Shown here one piece after another: positions 32,441 to 41,921 of a stretch of DNA of 64,000 bases; position 1 is the first letter of the stretch, and the number at the start of each line of letters is the position of its first letter. Source of the DNA: Microstegium vimineum (lineage: Eukaryota > Streptophyta > Magnoliopsida > Poales > Poaceae). The stretch spans positions 10,676,262 to 10,740,261 of the forward strand of contig CM039139.1 in assembly GCA_022036555.1 (NCBI GenBank). The letters run 5' to 3'. The translations under genes and the position numbers were made by a program. Under the pieces are notes generated by a model, which searched no databases, was not told the origin of the DNA, and saw only the letters and a program-made list of their open reading frames with translations.

Positions 32441-34072
32441 TGTCGGTGTTATGACCCGGGGGTCAAGACCACCAACGAGTAAATTTGTATATCGCGTGCT
32501 CCCTCTCTCAGACGTGATGCAAGATGGACACAAGGTTTATCCTAGTTCGGGCAAAGAAGACCCTACGTCCAGCGGGGGATGATGACTTGTATTATCTCGC
32601 ACCCAAAACGTGCTCGTACAGGGGGGGTACAAGCTGTGTTACACGGGGTTTGCCACCCGAGGGGTCGATCGAGTGGCGGGGTGTGTATGCGTGGAGTGTG
32701 AGGGTCTGAACTGAAGTCTCGGGGGTTTCCGGGGACAGCCAGCGAAAGTGAGATCCGTCGGTCGTCTCCCCGAAAGATCCTTCTCTTCTACCTCGGCTTC
32801 CCCTTTTATAGACCAAGGGGAGGTCCGAGGGTACAGGGTCCTAACTGTGGCAGTATGGGTGGCATGTCTGAGGCACAGTGTTGGCGGAGAGACGTTGAGC
32901 ACTGTGGCGGCATGGCCTTCCCGTCCTTCTGGCGTCCCCGGTCGTGGTGGCAGTAGAAGTCACCGCGGCACAGCGTCCGCAGACGGGCATGAATCCCACG
33001 GCTGAAGTGAGATGGGGCGGATTGGACAGGCCCCATACTGGAGTTGTCGGAGAGAGGGGTCGAGCCCCCCGGTCGAGGGAGGGGTCGAGCCCTGCGTGGC
33101 TCTGTCGCATTCCCGAAGTCGTCGTCGAGGGCCGCACTGTTCACTTTCCGAGGGGAACTGCTGGAGTCCGTACTCGCATAGTGGCGACAGTGGTGGCACA
33201 GTTGATAGGAATCGGGGACTTGACGGGGAGTTGGCGGATTTGACAGCGGGCGCGGGCGCCCATGTCGTTAGGTGGTTTTACTTTAACCCATGCCAGGAGC
33301 AGTTGGGTTAGTCGAGCCTCTCGTCCGGGGGTCGTCCGTTCGACCCCTGGTCCGTCGCTCGTCGTCGAGGTAGGGTCGGAGCAGAGACGGGGTCGAAGCA
33401 GAGACTGGGTCGGAGAGGTCGAGGTATAGGTCAGGGGGTCGTCCGTCCGACCCCTCGTCCGTCCTTCGTTCGTCGAGGTGGGGGCCGGGGGGTCGTTCGC
33501 TCGCCCCCTCGGTCCGTCTTTTATCGTCGAGGTAGGAGCCGGGGGGTCGTTCGCTCGCCCCCTCGGTCCGTCTTTTGTCGTCGAGGTAGGAGCCGGGGGG
33601 TCGTTCGAACGACCCCTCGTCCGTCTTTTGATGTCGAGGTAGGGGCCGAGGGGTCGTTCGAACGACCCCTCGTCCGTCTTTCGGCGTCGAGGTGGGGGCC
33701 GGGGGGTCGTTCGCTCGCCCCCTCGGTCCGTCTTTTATCATCGAGGTAGGAGCCGGAGGGTCGTTCGCTCGCCCCCTCGGTCCGTCTTTTGACGTCGAGG
33801 TAGGAGCCGGGGGGTCGTTCGCTCGCCCCCTCGGTCCGTCTTTTGACGTCGAGGTAGGAGCCGGGGGGTCGTTCGAACGACCCCTCGTCCGTCTTTCGGC
33901 GTCAAGGTGGGCCGGCCCGTGACTTGTCGCCACAGCTGGTGTAGAGGGGGGCCCTCGAGCGATGGGCCGGGCCTTACTGAGTAGTCGGCTGGTCCCTGCC
34001 TTAAAAATAGTTGCTATGTTTAGCGTTAATTTATCGAAGGGTTTAGGGTACCCCTTACCTTCGTACCCGACA
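32441..34072 (-). repeat. 5' LTR of the gypsy element (right copy)
   Basis: This 1632-bp copy of 13679-15362 has the same ends. It differs from the left copy by scattered substitutions and by having nine instead of ten 54-bp units. The plus-strand copia frame resumes six bases beyond it, after the AAGCT duplication. Confidence 0.93.
33418..33901 (+). repeat. 54-bp tandem array in right gypsy LTR (9 units)
   Basis: Unit starts are near 33418, 33473, 33527, 33581, 33634, 33688, 33742, 33795 and 33849. The order of unit types (the GAACGACCCC palindrome class and the GCTCGCCCCC class) matches the left LTR except for one missing GCTCGCCCCC unit near the start. Confidence 0.9.
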
Positions 34073-35065
34073 AAGCTAAATGGAGAGATCTTCGTTTGCC
34101 AAGTATATGTCGATGATATTATATTTGGATCAACAAACCAAGATCATTGCAAGGAGTTTGGTAACTTGATGTCCAAGGAGTTCGAGATGTCAATGATTGG
34201 CGAGCTAACCTTCTTCCTTGGCTTTCAAGTGAAGCAAATGAGAGAAGGGACCTTCATCTCTCAAGAAAAGTACACTTATGATCTACTGAAGAAGTTCAAG
34301 ATGGAGGATTGCAAGCCAATCAAGACCCCAATGCCTACTAATGGGCATCTCGATCTCGATGAGGGAGGTAAACCGATTGACCAAACTCTTTATCGTTCTA
34401 TGATCGGTAGTTTACTTTACCTCACCGCATCTAGGCCGGATATCATGTTTAGTGTGTGCATGTGTGCTAGGTTTCAAGCAAGCCCTAAGGAGTCGCATCT
34501 CTGTGCGGTTAAAAGAATCCTTAGGTACATAAGGCACACCCCTAGCATGGGTCTTTGGTATCCCAAAGGAGCTCCCTTCCAACTAGTTGGCTATTCCGGT
34601 TCGGATTATGCCGGGTGTAAGGTTGATAGGAAGAGTACCTCCGGCGGGTGCCACATGCTAGGAAGATCACTTGTTTCTTGGTCCTCAAAGAAGCAAAACA
34701 GCGTGGCATTGTCAACCGCCGAGGCGGAATACATTGCCATGGGAGCTAGTTGTGCACAAATCTTATACATGACCCAAACACTCCTTGATTACGGCGTTGT
34801 TTTAAAAGAGGTTCCACTTTTGTGTGATAATGAAAGCGCCATAAAGCTTGCTAACAACCCGGTTCAACACTCTCGCACCAAGCACATAGATATTCGCCAT
34901 CACTTTCTTAGAGATCATGTGGCTAGGAAAGACATCACACTAGTTGGAGTTAAGAGCAAAGATCAATTGGCGGATATCTTCACAAAACCACTCGATGAAA
35001 CAACCTTTTGTAGGTTGAGAAGCGAGTTGAATGTGCTTGATCACTCTAACTTCACTAAAAGATGA
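34073..35065 (+). pseudogene. pol: copia pol, second part (rest of RT, RNase H)
   Basis: After the gypsy element the RT continues with VCQVYVDDIIFGSTN; the catalytic YVDD is at 34106-34117. The copia RT thumb follows (SRPDIMFSVCMCARFQ), then RNase H with YAGCKVDRKSTSGG, NSVALSTAEAEYIAMG and DNESAIKLANNPVQHSRTKH. The position usually held by an acidic catalytic residue just before SDYAG reads Gly here (GYSGSDYAG), which would damage RNase H. The frame is open to a TGA at 35063-35065. It is the most intact part of this pol. Confidence 0.88.
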
Positions 35066-36850
35066 GCTTGTGTGAATCATGCATTCATTTGTAATATATC
35101 ATGTTTAATTTGGTAATGCACATAGGCTTGGCTAACGCGGTTGAGATAACCACCCTCAAAGCGTGTGACAAAGCTTAACCGCGGTTTAAACTTGCAAGCA
35201 ACCTAGATTCAAATTCCGTTTTGCATTGCATACGCATGAGTGTTGCTTTTTCGTTTCTTTTCGGTTAAGTTTTTGGTCATCCTCTAGGTTCATCACTTAG
35301 GGGGAGCAATTCAACGCTCTAGCTTCAGCCAATACCCCTCTTGTGCTCCTATGGTGACCCTTGGAGGTTTATTGAACTATTTTTTATGAAAACTAATCCT
35401 AGCCTATGGCAAACTATTTCTAAATTGAGGGTTTGAGAGATGGTTCTTATGCTAAGTCCAACAAGTGCTTCTCTTTGCTCTTTTGTGTTGGTACTTGGCC
35501 AAGAGAAAAGATTGGAGAGAAAAACAGGAAAATTCAGAGCAAAATCAAGCACCGGACCACCCTCTGGACCACTCTGCATGGTTCGACGCTCAGTGGTCCG
35601 ACGCCCTGTCCCTCTCTGTATACAAATTCTCCAGTCACAGAAACCGTTGGACCACCGTCCGATGCTCCTCCGAACCATAGGCAAGTGGTCCGGTGCCTCT
35701 GTCAGTGCCCCCCAGTTCTGTCTAAAGCACCGTCGGACCAGTCCGGAGAGTAGTCCGACGCCTTGGTTCGGTGGTCGGGTGCTTTCTGTTTTCTTCTCTG
35801 GTTTTCGCCGGACCCTTCGTCGGACCAGCCTCCGGACCATGCATAGTCGTCCGACACTCTGAAATTTTGTGATAACCCACCCGCACTGTCTATTTCTCAG
35901 CAGTTGTCTCTTTCACCGCCATCCGTACGCCGCCGACACGAGAGCCCTAGCTTCGCCACCCGCTCACCTGCGCTCCTCTCGCCACCGGCCTTCCCCCTCT
36001 GAGCATCGCCGCCGTGTCCACTGCTTCGCCCTGCGTCTTCCCTGTACCAGCAGTGCTCCACCACCGCCATTGCCGGCCGCCGCCATTGCCGGCCATCACC
36101 TCCACCGCCTCTCACCGGCGACCTCGACCTCTGTCTTGCTCCACCACCTCCTCCCTGCCAAGCTAGTGCAACGCTAGGGTTTCACCCTTTTGCTCTGCCA
36201 GTGCTCACCCCTTAGGGTTTGGCCTAACCCTAGGTGGGTTTTCAACGTCCTCATCCTTGACCGAATTTGATTCGTCGTCATCGACTTCGCCTCTTCGATT
36301 CTAGGGTATGGTTTCAATCTTTGAGTACGCGTTTTGTCGTATCATGGATAAAGTCATGTCCTAGAATGATTCTTTGCTATTCTTTGAAAATCTCTTGATC
36401 TTGTCAACTCAAATTCACTAAATCAATCTTGTCAATTGTAATTCACAGCTGGAAAATCTCTTTTGGAGTGTGGTTCGTCGCTTGAGTCGCTCTGATTAGA
36501 TACGCTTGCTTACCTCAGGTATCATGACAAATTTCATTCTATTTCTTATCTAGATGCTTGCTTCTATACGGATTCTTATCTCTAGATTTTATATATGCTT
36601 ATATATATACCCTGTCTATTCTATCTAGCAGCAGTCAGTGGCAGTTTAAACTCGGGGCAAAGCTCACGAGTAAGGATTGAGGCAAAGCCTCACAAGTGAC
36701 AGTCCAGTGGCTAGCAGGCCCCTCTATCAGTTGTTTCTGGCAGTTGGCAGTTGCTTGTGACAGAGATCAGTGGTTCTTGCAGTTGGCAGTGGTTCTTGTG
36801 TCTGTCAGTGATTTCTATCAGAGGGCGGTGCTTTCTTCGATTGATCAGTG
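35066..36850 (+). other. copia spacer between pol and the extra ORF
   Basis: No domain is recognisable. At about 35545-35860 the spacer repeats the LTR-type motifs (GGACCA, GGTCCGACG, TCCGGACCA). Next, 35880-36180 is a GC-rich stretch, then AT-rich leader-like sequence, and 36620-36840 holds short repeats of CAGTTGGCAGTGGTTCTTG type. The open frames here show no family signal. The layout looks like promoter followed by a long untranslated leader for the downstream ORF (inference). Confidence 0.5.
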
Positions 36851-39589
36851 ATGGCCCGTGGTTCTCGTGCTTGCACTAGTGGCTCAGGTGATGACACTCC
36901 TCCTCCACATCCTTCAAGGGACAAGGGCAAGAAGCAAGTTGTTGAGAAGCCAAAGAAAAAGAAGCGAAAGCTCACAGAGGTTGAGAAAGCAGAGGCAGTG
37001 GCAGATGCAGCCGACCGTGCAAAGCGAGATGGTCGCCGAGGTTCAGTCAGACTTGGCACCCCTCCGCGGGATTTACCGTCTACTCCTCCGACTCAGTCAC
37101 AGACCGAGGAAGCTCCAGAGGAGCAAGAGCTTGTCACGGAAGCTCTTGGTACACCGTTGGCACCTCGTTCCTGGGGGCGATCTACTCGTTCTTAGGAAAC
37201 CCAGTCACCTCAGAGTGCCTCAGCAGCTCCCACGGCAGCTTCAACATCTGTTCACCTTGATCTGAGGAACATCACAGCTAAGCAGGTGAAGAAGCTTCAG
37301 TTTGTAGCTCTTGAGAAGTGGTGCCCTGATCAGCGTGACCCTAGAGCCTCACCAGGATGGCACACACCTCTCATGGAGGATTTCTACAGAGCAGCTCAAC
37401 TTACCAGCATCCAGATCAGTCCTCACAGAGTTTGCTCCTTGGAGAGCATTGTTGAGTTGGCTGGTGAGGAGATTCGACCCTTTATCACATATCTTCCGGG
37501 ACTCGCCGATCTACTTGGTCGTTCTGGAAACTATATTGAGAGATGGGTCCGAGAGTTCTATGCCTCAGTATGGGTTGATCCGGAGCATAACTTTCTTCAG
37601 TATACCTTCAGAGGAGAGCGATATAGGCTCTATATGACTCGGCTCAGAGAGATATTTCACCTCACTCAGACAGCTGGAGAGCTTGACCTTCACTATGACT
37701 GCTACAGAGGAGCCTCTGTGCCTCGCCGAGCTCGAGGTGGCCGTACGTTGACAGTTCAGGAGGTTGATCCTCTCTTCAAGCCACCGTTCTCAGAGGGTTC
37801 ACGTCGTACCCCGGCAGAGCTTCGTCCTACCGTTCATCGTTTGAATGAGGTACTTCGGCGTACCTTGCTGCCTCGCACCAGTTACAAGGAAGGATTGACC
37901 AACATGCAGCAGCTACTTCTTCAGGCCCTCGTCTCTCAGACACCATTCGACATAGCCGACTTCCTTGTGTCAGAGATTGAGGATGTGATCGCTGATGGTA
38001 TGAGGGCACGACGTCAGTTTCCATATGCACACTGGATTTCTTCTATCATAGCTATTGAGCTTGAGGGAGCCAACCCCGGACTCCGTGCCTTGCTGGATCA
38101 GTCACCGACTTCCTTCCCAGCCTACAGGGTTCTTGGTTCTTTTGATAGCCGGTTCGGGAACCGGGTGCTTCGTCTTGTCAGGGAGAGGACTGCTCCAGCC
38201 GACAGAGATGATCTTGATACTCAGGATGAGGCAATCCGAGGTGTTGAGCAGCAGGAGCTTCATGGCTTGGATACTGGAGCTGATGTGACTCCTGAGGATA
38301 CTTCTTCTGACAGCTCAGACGCTAACTTCCAGCCAGTTCCTTCTATGCCCCCACGGGCTCACGACACTGAGGCTGGCGGCTCTGGCTCCGCTACAGAGAC
38401 TATGATGCTGAAGATACTTGATCGTCTCAATGAGCAGCAGAGCTCCTTAGTCACTGCAGTTACTCAGGTCCAGCAGAGACAGGATGAGATGTAAAGGCAG
38501 TCTGAGGAGCGCCATTTTGAGATGCAGCGACAGATGCTTGCCATGCAGTTGGAGTCACAGCGCTTACAGCTACAGTCTCAGCAGCTTCAGCAGCAGAACA
38601 TGGCCTTTATGGCCCACATGATGAAGTGGACTGGCACCCCTCCTCTTGAGTTCCCAGATGCACCTCAGATCCAGATGATGAGTACATCACAGCCCTCTCA
38701 GTCAGTTGATCAGCTAGCAGGACCTTAGCATTCAGTTGGCCCCTTAGTTGGCCCTTCAGTGGCTCCTTCGAGTTCCGCCGGACAGACCATCACTCCCACC
38801 CCAGCCGTACAGTCCAGTGGACTTCAAAGTGCCGGATTGACCACCCCGTTCCAGTCCCCGGCGACTCAGGTCACACAGTGGTTGGACACCTTTGGCCCGA
38901 CTCAGCAGTTCACCCCTCTCACTACCGGTTTCACGCCGCTCTCTGTTATAATGGGTGCTACTGCCAGAGATCTCTCCGCGTCGTTCAACGACATTGCAGG
39001 GCAGCCGTCCCCCACTGGTCAGCAGATAGCAGCAGAGGTTGAGGCAGAAATGGTTGCACCGACAGCTGATCAGCACCGCTCTTCAGTCGCTTCCTCAGAG
39101 GCTACACACGACAGTCGGGCTCCAGCCGTATCCACTCCACCCACAGCTGCAGTTGCCACCGATGCCACTGTAGTTACTACGACTCCAGTACAGCCTCCGC
39201 AGTCTCCGGTCCTTCAGACTCCAGTCGAGTCCGTGCATGAGGCACAACCGGATACCGCAGCTCCTGAGGCTCCAGCAACGACACTGGCACCGGATTCTGC
39301 TCCTACTCCTACCCTAGCTACTGCTCCAGAGTCCTCGACAGCAGAGATAGCAGGCCTGTCAGCTTCTGACCCCCAGACCGCTTCACTTCCAGCGTCAGAC
39401 ACTCAGGGGGAGGACTCAGATGGACCTACTTGGCCGCGTTCAGGGTGCTCGACCGCTCCACGGCTGCTTCCACTCCGCCTCCAGACGCTTAGTTTTGGTG
39501 CTTCGACGCCAAAGGGGGAGAGGGAGAGTCGAGTAGATGGGCTAGCTTCAGGGGGAGCTAGTAGGATTCGTTCTTTTGATGTGTATTAA
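36851..39589 (+). pseudogene. additional ORF of the Sirevirus-like element (env-like position), three in-frame stops
   Basis: A single frame of 913 codons runs from ATG 36851 to TAA 39587-39589, broken only by stops at 37193-37195, 38492-38494 and 38726-38728. The N-terminus is basic with a nuclear-signal-like run (KKKKRKLTEVEKAEA). A globular region from about 37280 to 38170 contains EKWCPDQRDPR, WVREFYASVWVDPEHNFLQY and LLRTLLPRTSYKEGL-like blocks; it resembles plant transposon proteins of the Transposase_32/plant-mobile kind (my impression). An acidic linker, a Gln-rich coiled coil (38500-38610) and a Pro/Thr/Ala-rich C-terminus follow. The place matches the env-like ORF of Sireviruses, but I see no signal peptide or clear membrane segment, so an envelope role is not supported. 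Confidence 0.6.
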
Positions 39590-39955
39590 TTCTATCGCAT
39601 CATGCATCACGTTTACCGTTTTTATGCATTATATAATATGTGTGATGGTTGAGGCTTGATGGTTGTGTGACATGTGTGGACCTTTACCTCTATATATCAT
39701 GTCACTTGGTTATGCTATATTGCTTCCACGCTAATCTCTGATCGTTTGGCTATAGCATATCCTTTATGAAATCAAGTACTATGCTCAATTCATATCTAGT
39801 GTGCTTGTCATGGCTTGAATGGTTAGGCATGTTTTTGTCTTTCTTATCACTAACCCATGCCTATCTCATGCCAAGTCATGTTTTCTTTTATCAAAATTCA
39901 CTCATTATTCTCTACTCGAGCTTGTATTGTCGTCAATCACCTAAAAGGGGGAGAT
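39402..39955 (+). promoter_or_regulatory. multiple polypurine tracts before the copia 3' LTR
   Basis: Purine tracts occur at about 39403 (CAGGGGGAGGA), 39509 (AAAGGGGGAGAGGGAGAG), 39548 (AGGGGGAG) and 39943 (AAAAGGGGGAGAT), the last abutting the LTR at 39956. Several tracts of this kind upstream of the 3' LTR are a published hallmark of Sireviruses; the last one would prime plus-strand DNA synthesis. The stretch 39590-39940 between them is AT-rich and non-coding. Confidence 0.8.
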
Positions 39956-41602
39956 TGAAGAATCATGGACCCTTGTGTTTAGGCGATTAACGACAATGTC
40001 AGGTCACTATAACTAACGTGTGTTTTGCAGAGGCAAAGTCATTTGTGTTAGGTCATTAGTGATACAATTTGAATGGGCTTAATGGATATTCATGCCCCCA
40101 AGATGGAAATAGTTTCGGTTGCAAAGGATGATGATACAAGTTGAAGACTAGGCTAGTTCTTAGTGCCATAAGGTTGAGAAGGGCACTAAGTATAGCTAGG
40201 GTTTTGTTTTTCCTTTGACCGTACTATAAAGGGGGGTATGAGATTAGTAGCTTGACCTAGGAGAGTTTAGGAGAGTGGGTATATGCACACTTGTCACAAC
40301 TAGTCCTAGAGACCTTGCTTTCAGCCCTTGGTTAACCCTAGAAATGGTAGGAGAAAAATCCCTCGAGAGATCTCAACGAAATCAGTTGAAATAGGGGGAG
40401 AAAGAGGCTCCGGACCAGTCTGCCAAGTAGGCGTCGAACCAAGGAGAGTGGTCCGACGGTCCCTAACTTAGGAAAAAGTCCAGCTCGAGAAGCTCCGGAC
40501 CACCTGTCTGGAGAGCGTCGGACCAAAGGAGAGTGGTCCGATGGCTCGTGTCAGAGAGAGAGAGCCTGAAAGAAGGCTCCGGACTAGTCCGACGGTGAGT
40601 CCGACGGCTAGTCCGACGCTTCAAGACAGGAGGTTGTTTTCATACAGTAAGCTCCCTGGCTTCGGACCAGAGCGTCGGACCAGGGCTCCGGACCAAGGAG
40701 AGTGGTCCGGTGGTTCGAAGAAGAGAAAATGTTTTCACTCAGTGAGCACCCTGGCTCCGGACCAGTGCGTCGGACCAAGAAGAGTAATCCGATGGTGCCT
40801 GAGTTGGAATTCAGAGTGAGCTCCGAACCAGTGTGCTTGGCCCGGTGGTGTGAGCTCCGGACTAGTCCGGTGGCTTCGCAGAGAAAAGAAAAAGCAAAAA
40901 ACGGTTAGTTTTGGAGGTGGAGACTATTTATAGTTGCCCCCTTCGTTCTTAGGAGGTCTCTTGGCCATTGTTTCAGCTCGTGACACCTTGAGAGAACCTT
41001 TGGAGAGTCAAGTGCCTAGTGAGGGAGAGATTAGAGAGAGTTCATCTTGTTCTTCCCTCCTAGAGTGATTAGGAGTGACTTGTGTGCATCCATCCACCTT
41101 CCTAGCTTTGAGTTGGTCAAGTGAAGGTCTTGTACTTGTTACTCTTGGTGTTCGACAGCACCTAGACGATTTGGTGGTGTTCGGAGGAAGTGATCGTCGG
41201 AAGATTGTTGGCGGTTCTTCTCCAAGCTTCTGTGATCGGTTGTGGGCGATTCACCGAGCCGGAGTGGCGAAGAATCAGCCCGTAGAGAGCACTCTACCCT
41301 TGCGCGGGTAGAGGGAGAGCGATACCTTGGGAGGTGCTCCAACGAGTACTAGGGGGTGTGTCGACACCTCGATACCTCGGGAAAACATCGCTGCTGTCAC
41401 TAAGAATCTCTTTTCCCTCTTTATATTTCCGCATTACATTCCGTCTTGTTCTTATCTTACCTATTAGAATTGCTTAGGTTGTTCTTATGACACACGGACG
41501 GTAGGCACTAGGGGGTGATTGACATTTGATAGGTTTTCATATTTGCTTTAGAAATTTAAAACAAACTCAATTCATCCCCTCTTGGACATCTTGATCCTTT
41601 CA
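39956..41602 (+). repeat. 3' LTR of the copia element
   Basis: This 1647-bp copy pairs with 7351-8980. Differences include scattered substitutions, an insertion of about 20 bases near 40257 (CTAGGAGAGTTTAGGAGAGT) and a shorter stretch near 41490. It contains the same clustered CCGGAC/GGTCCGAC motifs and two TATA-like boxes. Its end is only 320 bases from the stop codon of the LRR kinase, so its U5 region lies in the 3' flank of that gene. Confidence 0.93.
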
Positions 41603-41921
41603 GCATTGAACAGGTGGCGTCTACAGAAAATTACTGTTCGTTTTTTCCCCATTTCTCCTATTTCTTGTGGAGATCCCGCAACATCTACCAATATCTAAAC
41701 ATCGATAGTTAAACACAGTAGTCTACTAGTAAGTTCTCTTATTAAATCAGCGTATAGCCAACTTGTAGAATGACAGATACATACATAGGTATACAGACGC
41801 AAAAATGTCACCCGTTGAACCAGCCGAAACACCGCGGCAATGCATTTACACAACATATCTGCAAAGAATAAAGGAATGCGCCTCCACGGGAAATTAGCTG
41901 CAGTGTGGCTTGTCCAGGAGA

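Larger units (their letters stand above)
13679..34072 (-). mobile_element. Tat-type Ty3/gypsy retrotransposon, inverted, nested in copia RT
   Basis: LTRs at 13679-15362 and 32441-34072 begin TGTCGG and end CCGACA, and the element is flanked by the 5-bp target duplication AAGCT (13674-13678 and 34073-34077). Gag-pol lies on the minus strand, so the LTR at 32441-34072 is the 5' one. Two features place it in the Tat lineage: an RNase H region with two RNase-H-like modules, and a long extra gene in antisense orientation between integrase and the 3' LTR. Both are established for Tat/Ogre/Retand-type elements. A solo-LTR-like element (19155-22852) sits in the antisense gene. Pol has several frameshifts and stops, so this copy is not autonomous. 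Confidence 0.93.
7351..41602 (+). mobile_element. Sirevirus-like Ty1/copia retrotransposon, interrupted by nested elements
   Basis: The element is bounded by two LTRs (7351-8980 and 39956-41602), both starting TGAAGAATCATGG and ending GATCCTTTCA, flanked by the 5-bp target duplication GCATT (7346-7350 and 41603-41607). Order inside: primer-binding site matching initiator tRNA-Met, gag, protease-integrase-RT-RNase H in copia order, a further ORF, and several purine tracts before the 3' LTR. The large gag, the extra ORF and the multiple purine tracts are features described for the Sirevirus genus. A 20.4-kb gypsy element (13679-34072) splits the RT. Removing it leaves about 13.9 kb. Frameshifts and stops in gag and pol mean this copy is dead. 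Confidence 0.93.

Noticed and set aside
13679..34072. Reading the plus-strand antisense gene as a host gene captured between two elements
   Set aside because: It lies inside one gypsy element with matching LTRs and target duplication, at the place where Tat elements carry antisense ORFs.
36851..39589. Envelope glycoprotein call for the extra copia ORF
   Set aside because: No signal peptide, no convincing membrane span and no Cys-rich ectodomain; only the map position is env-like.
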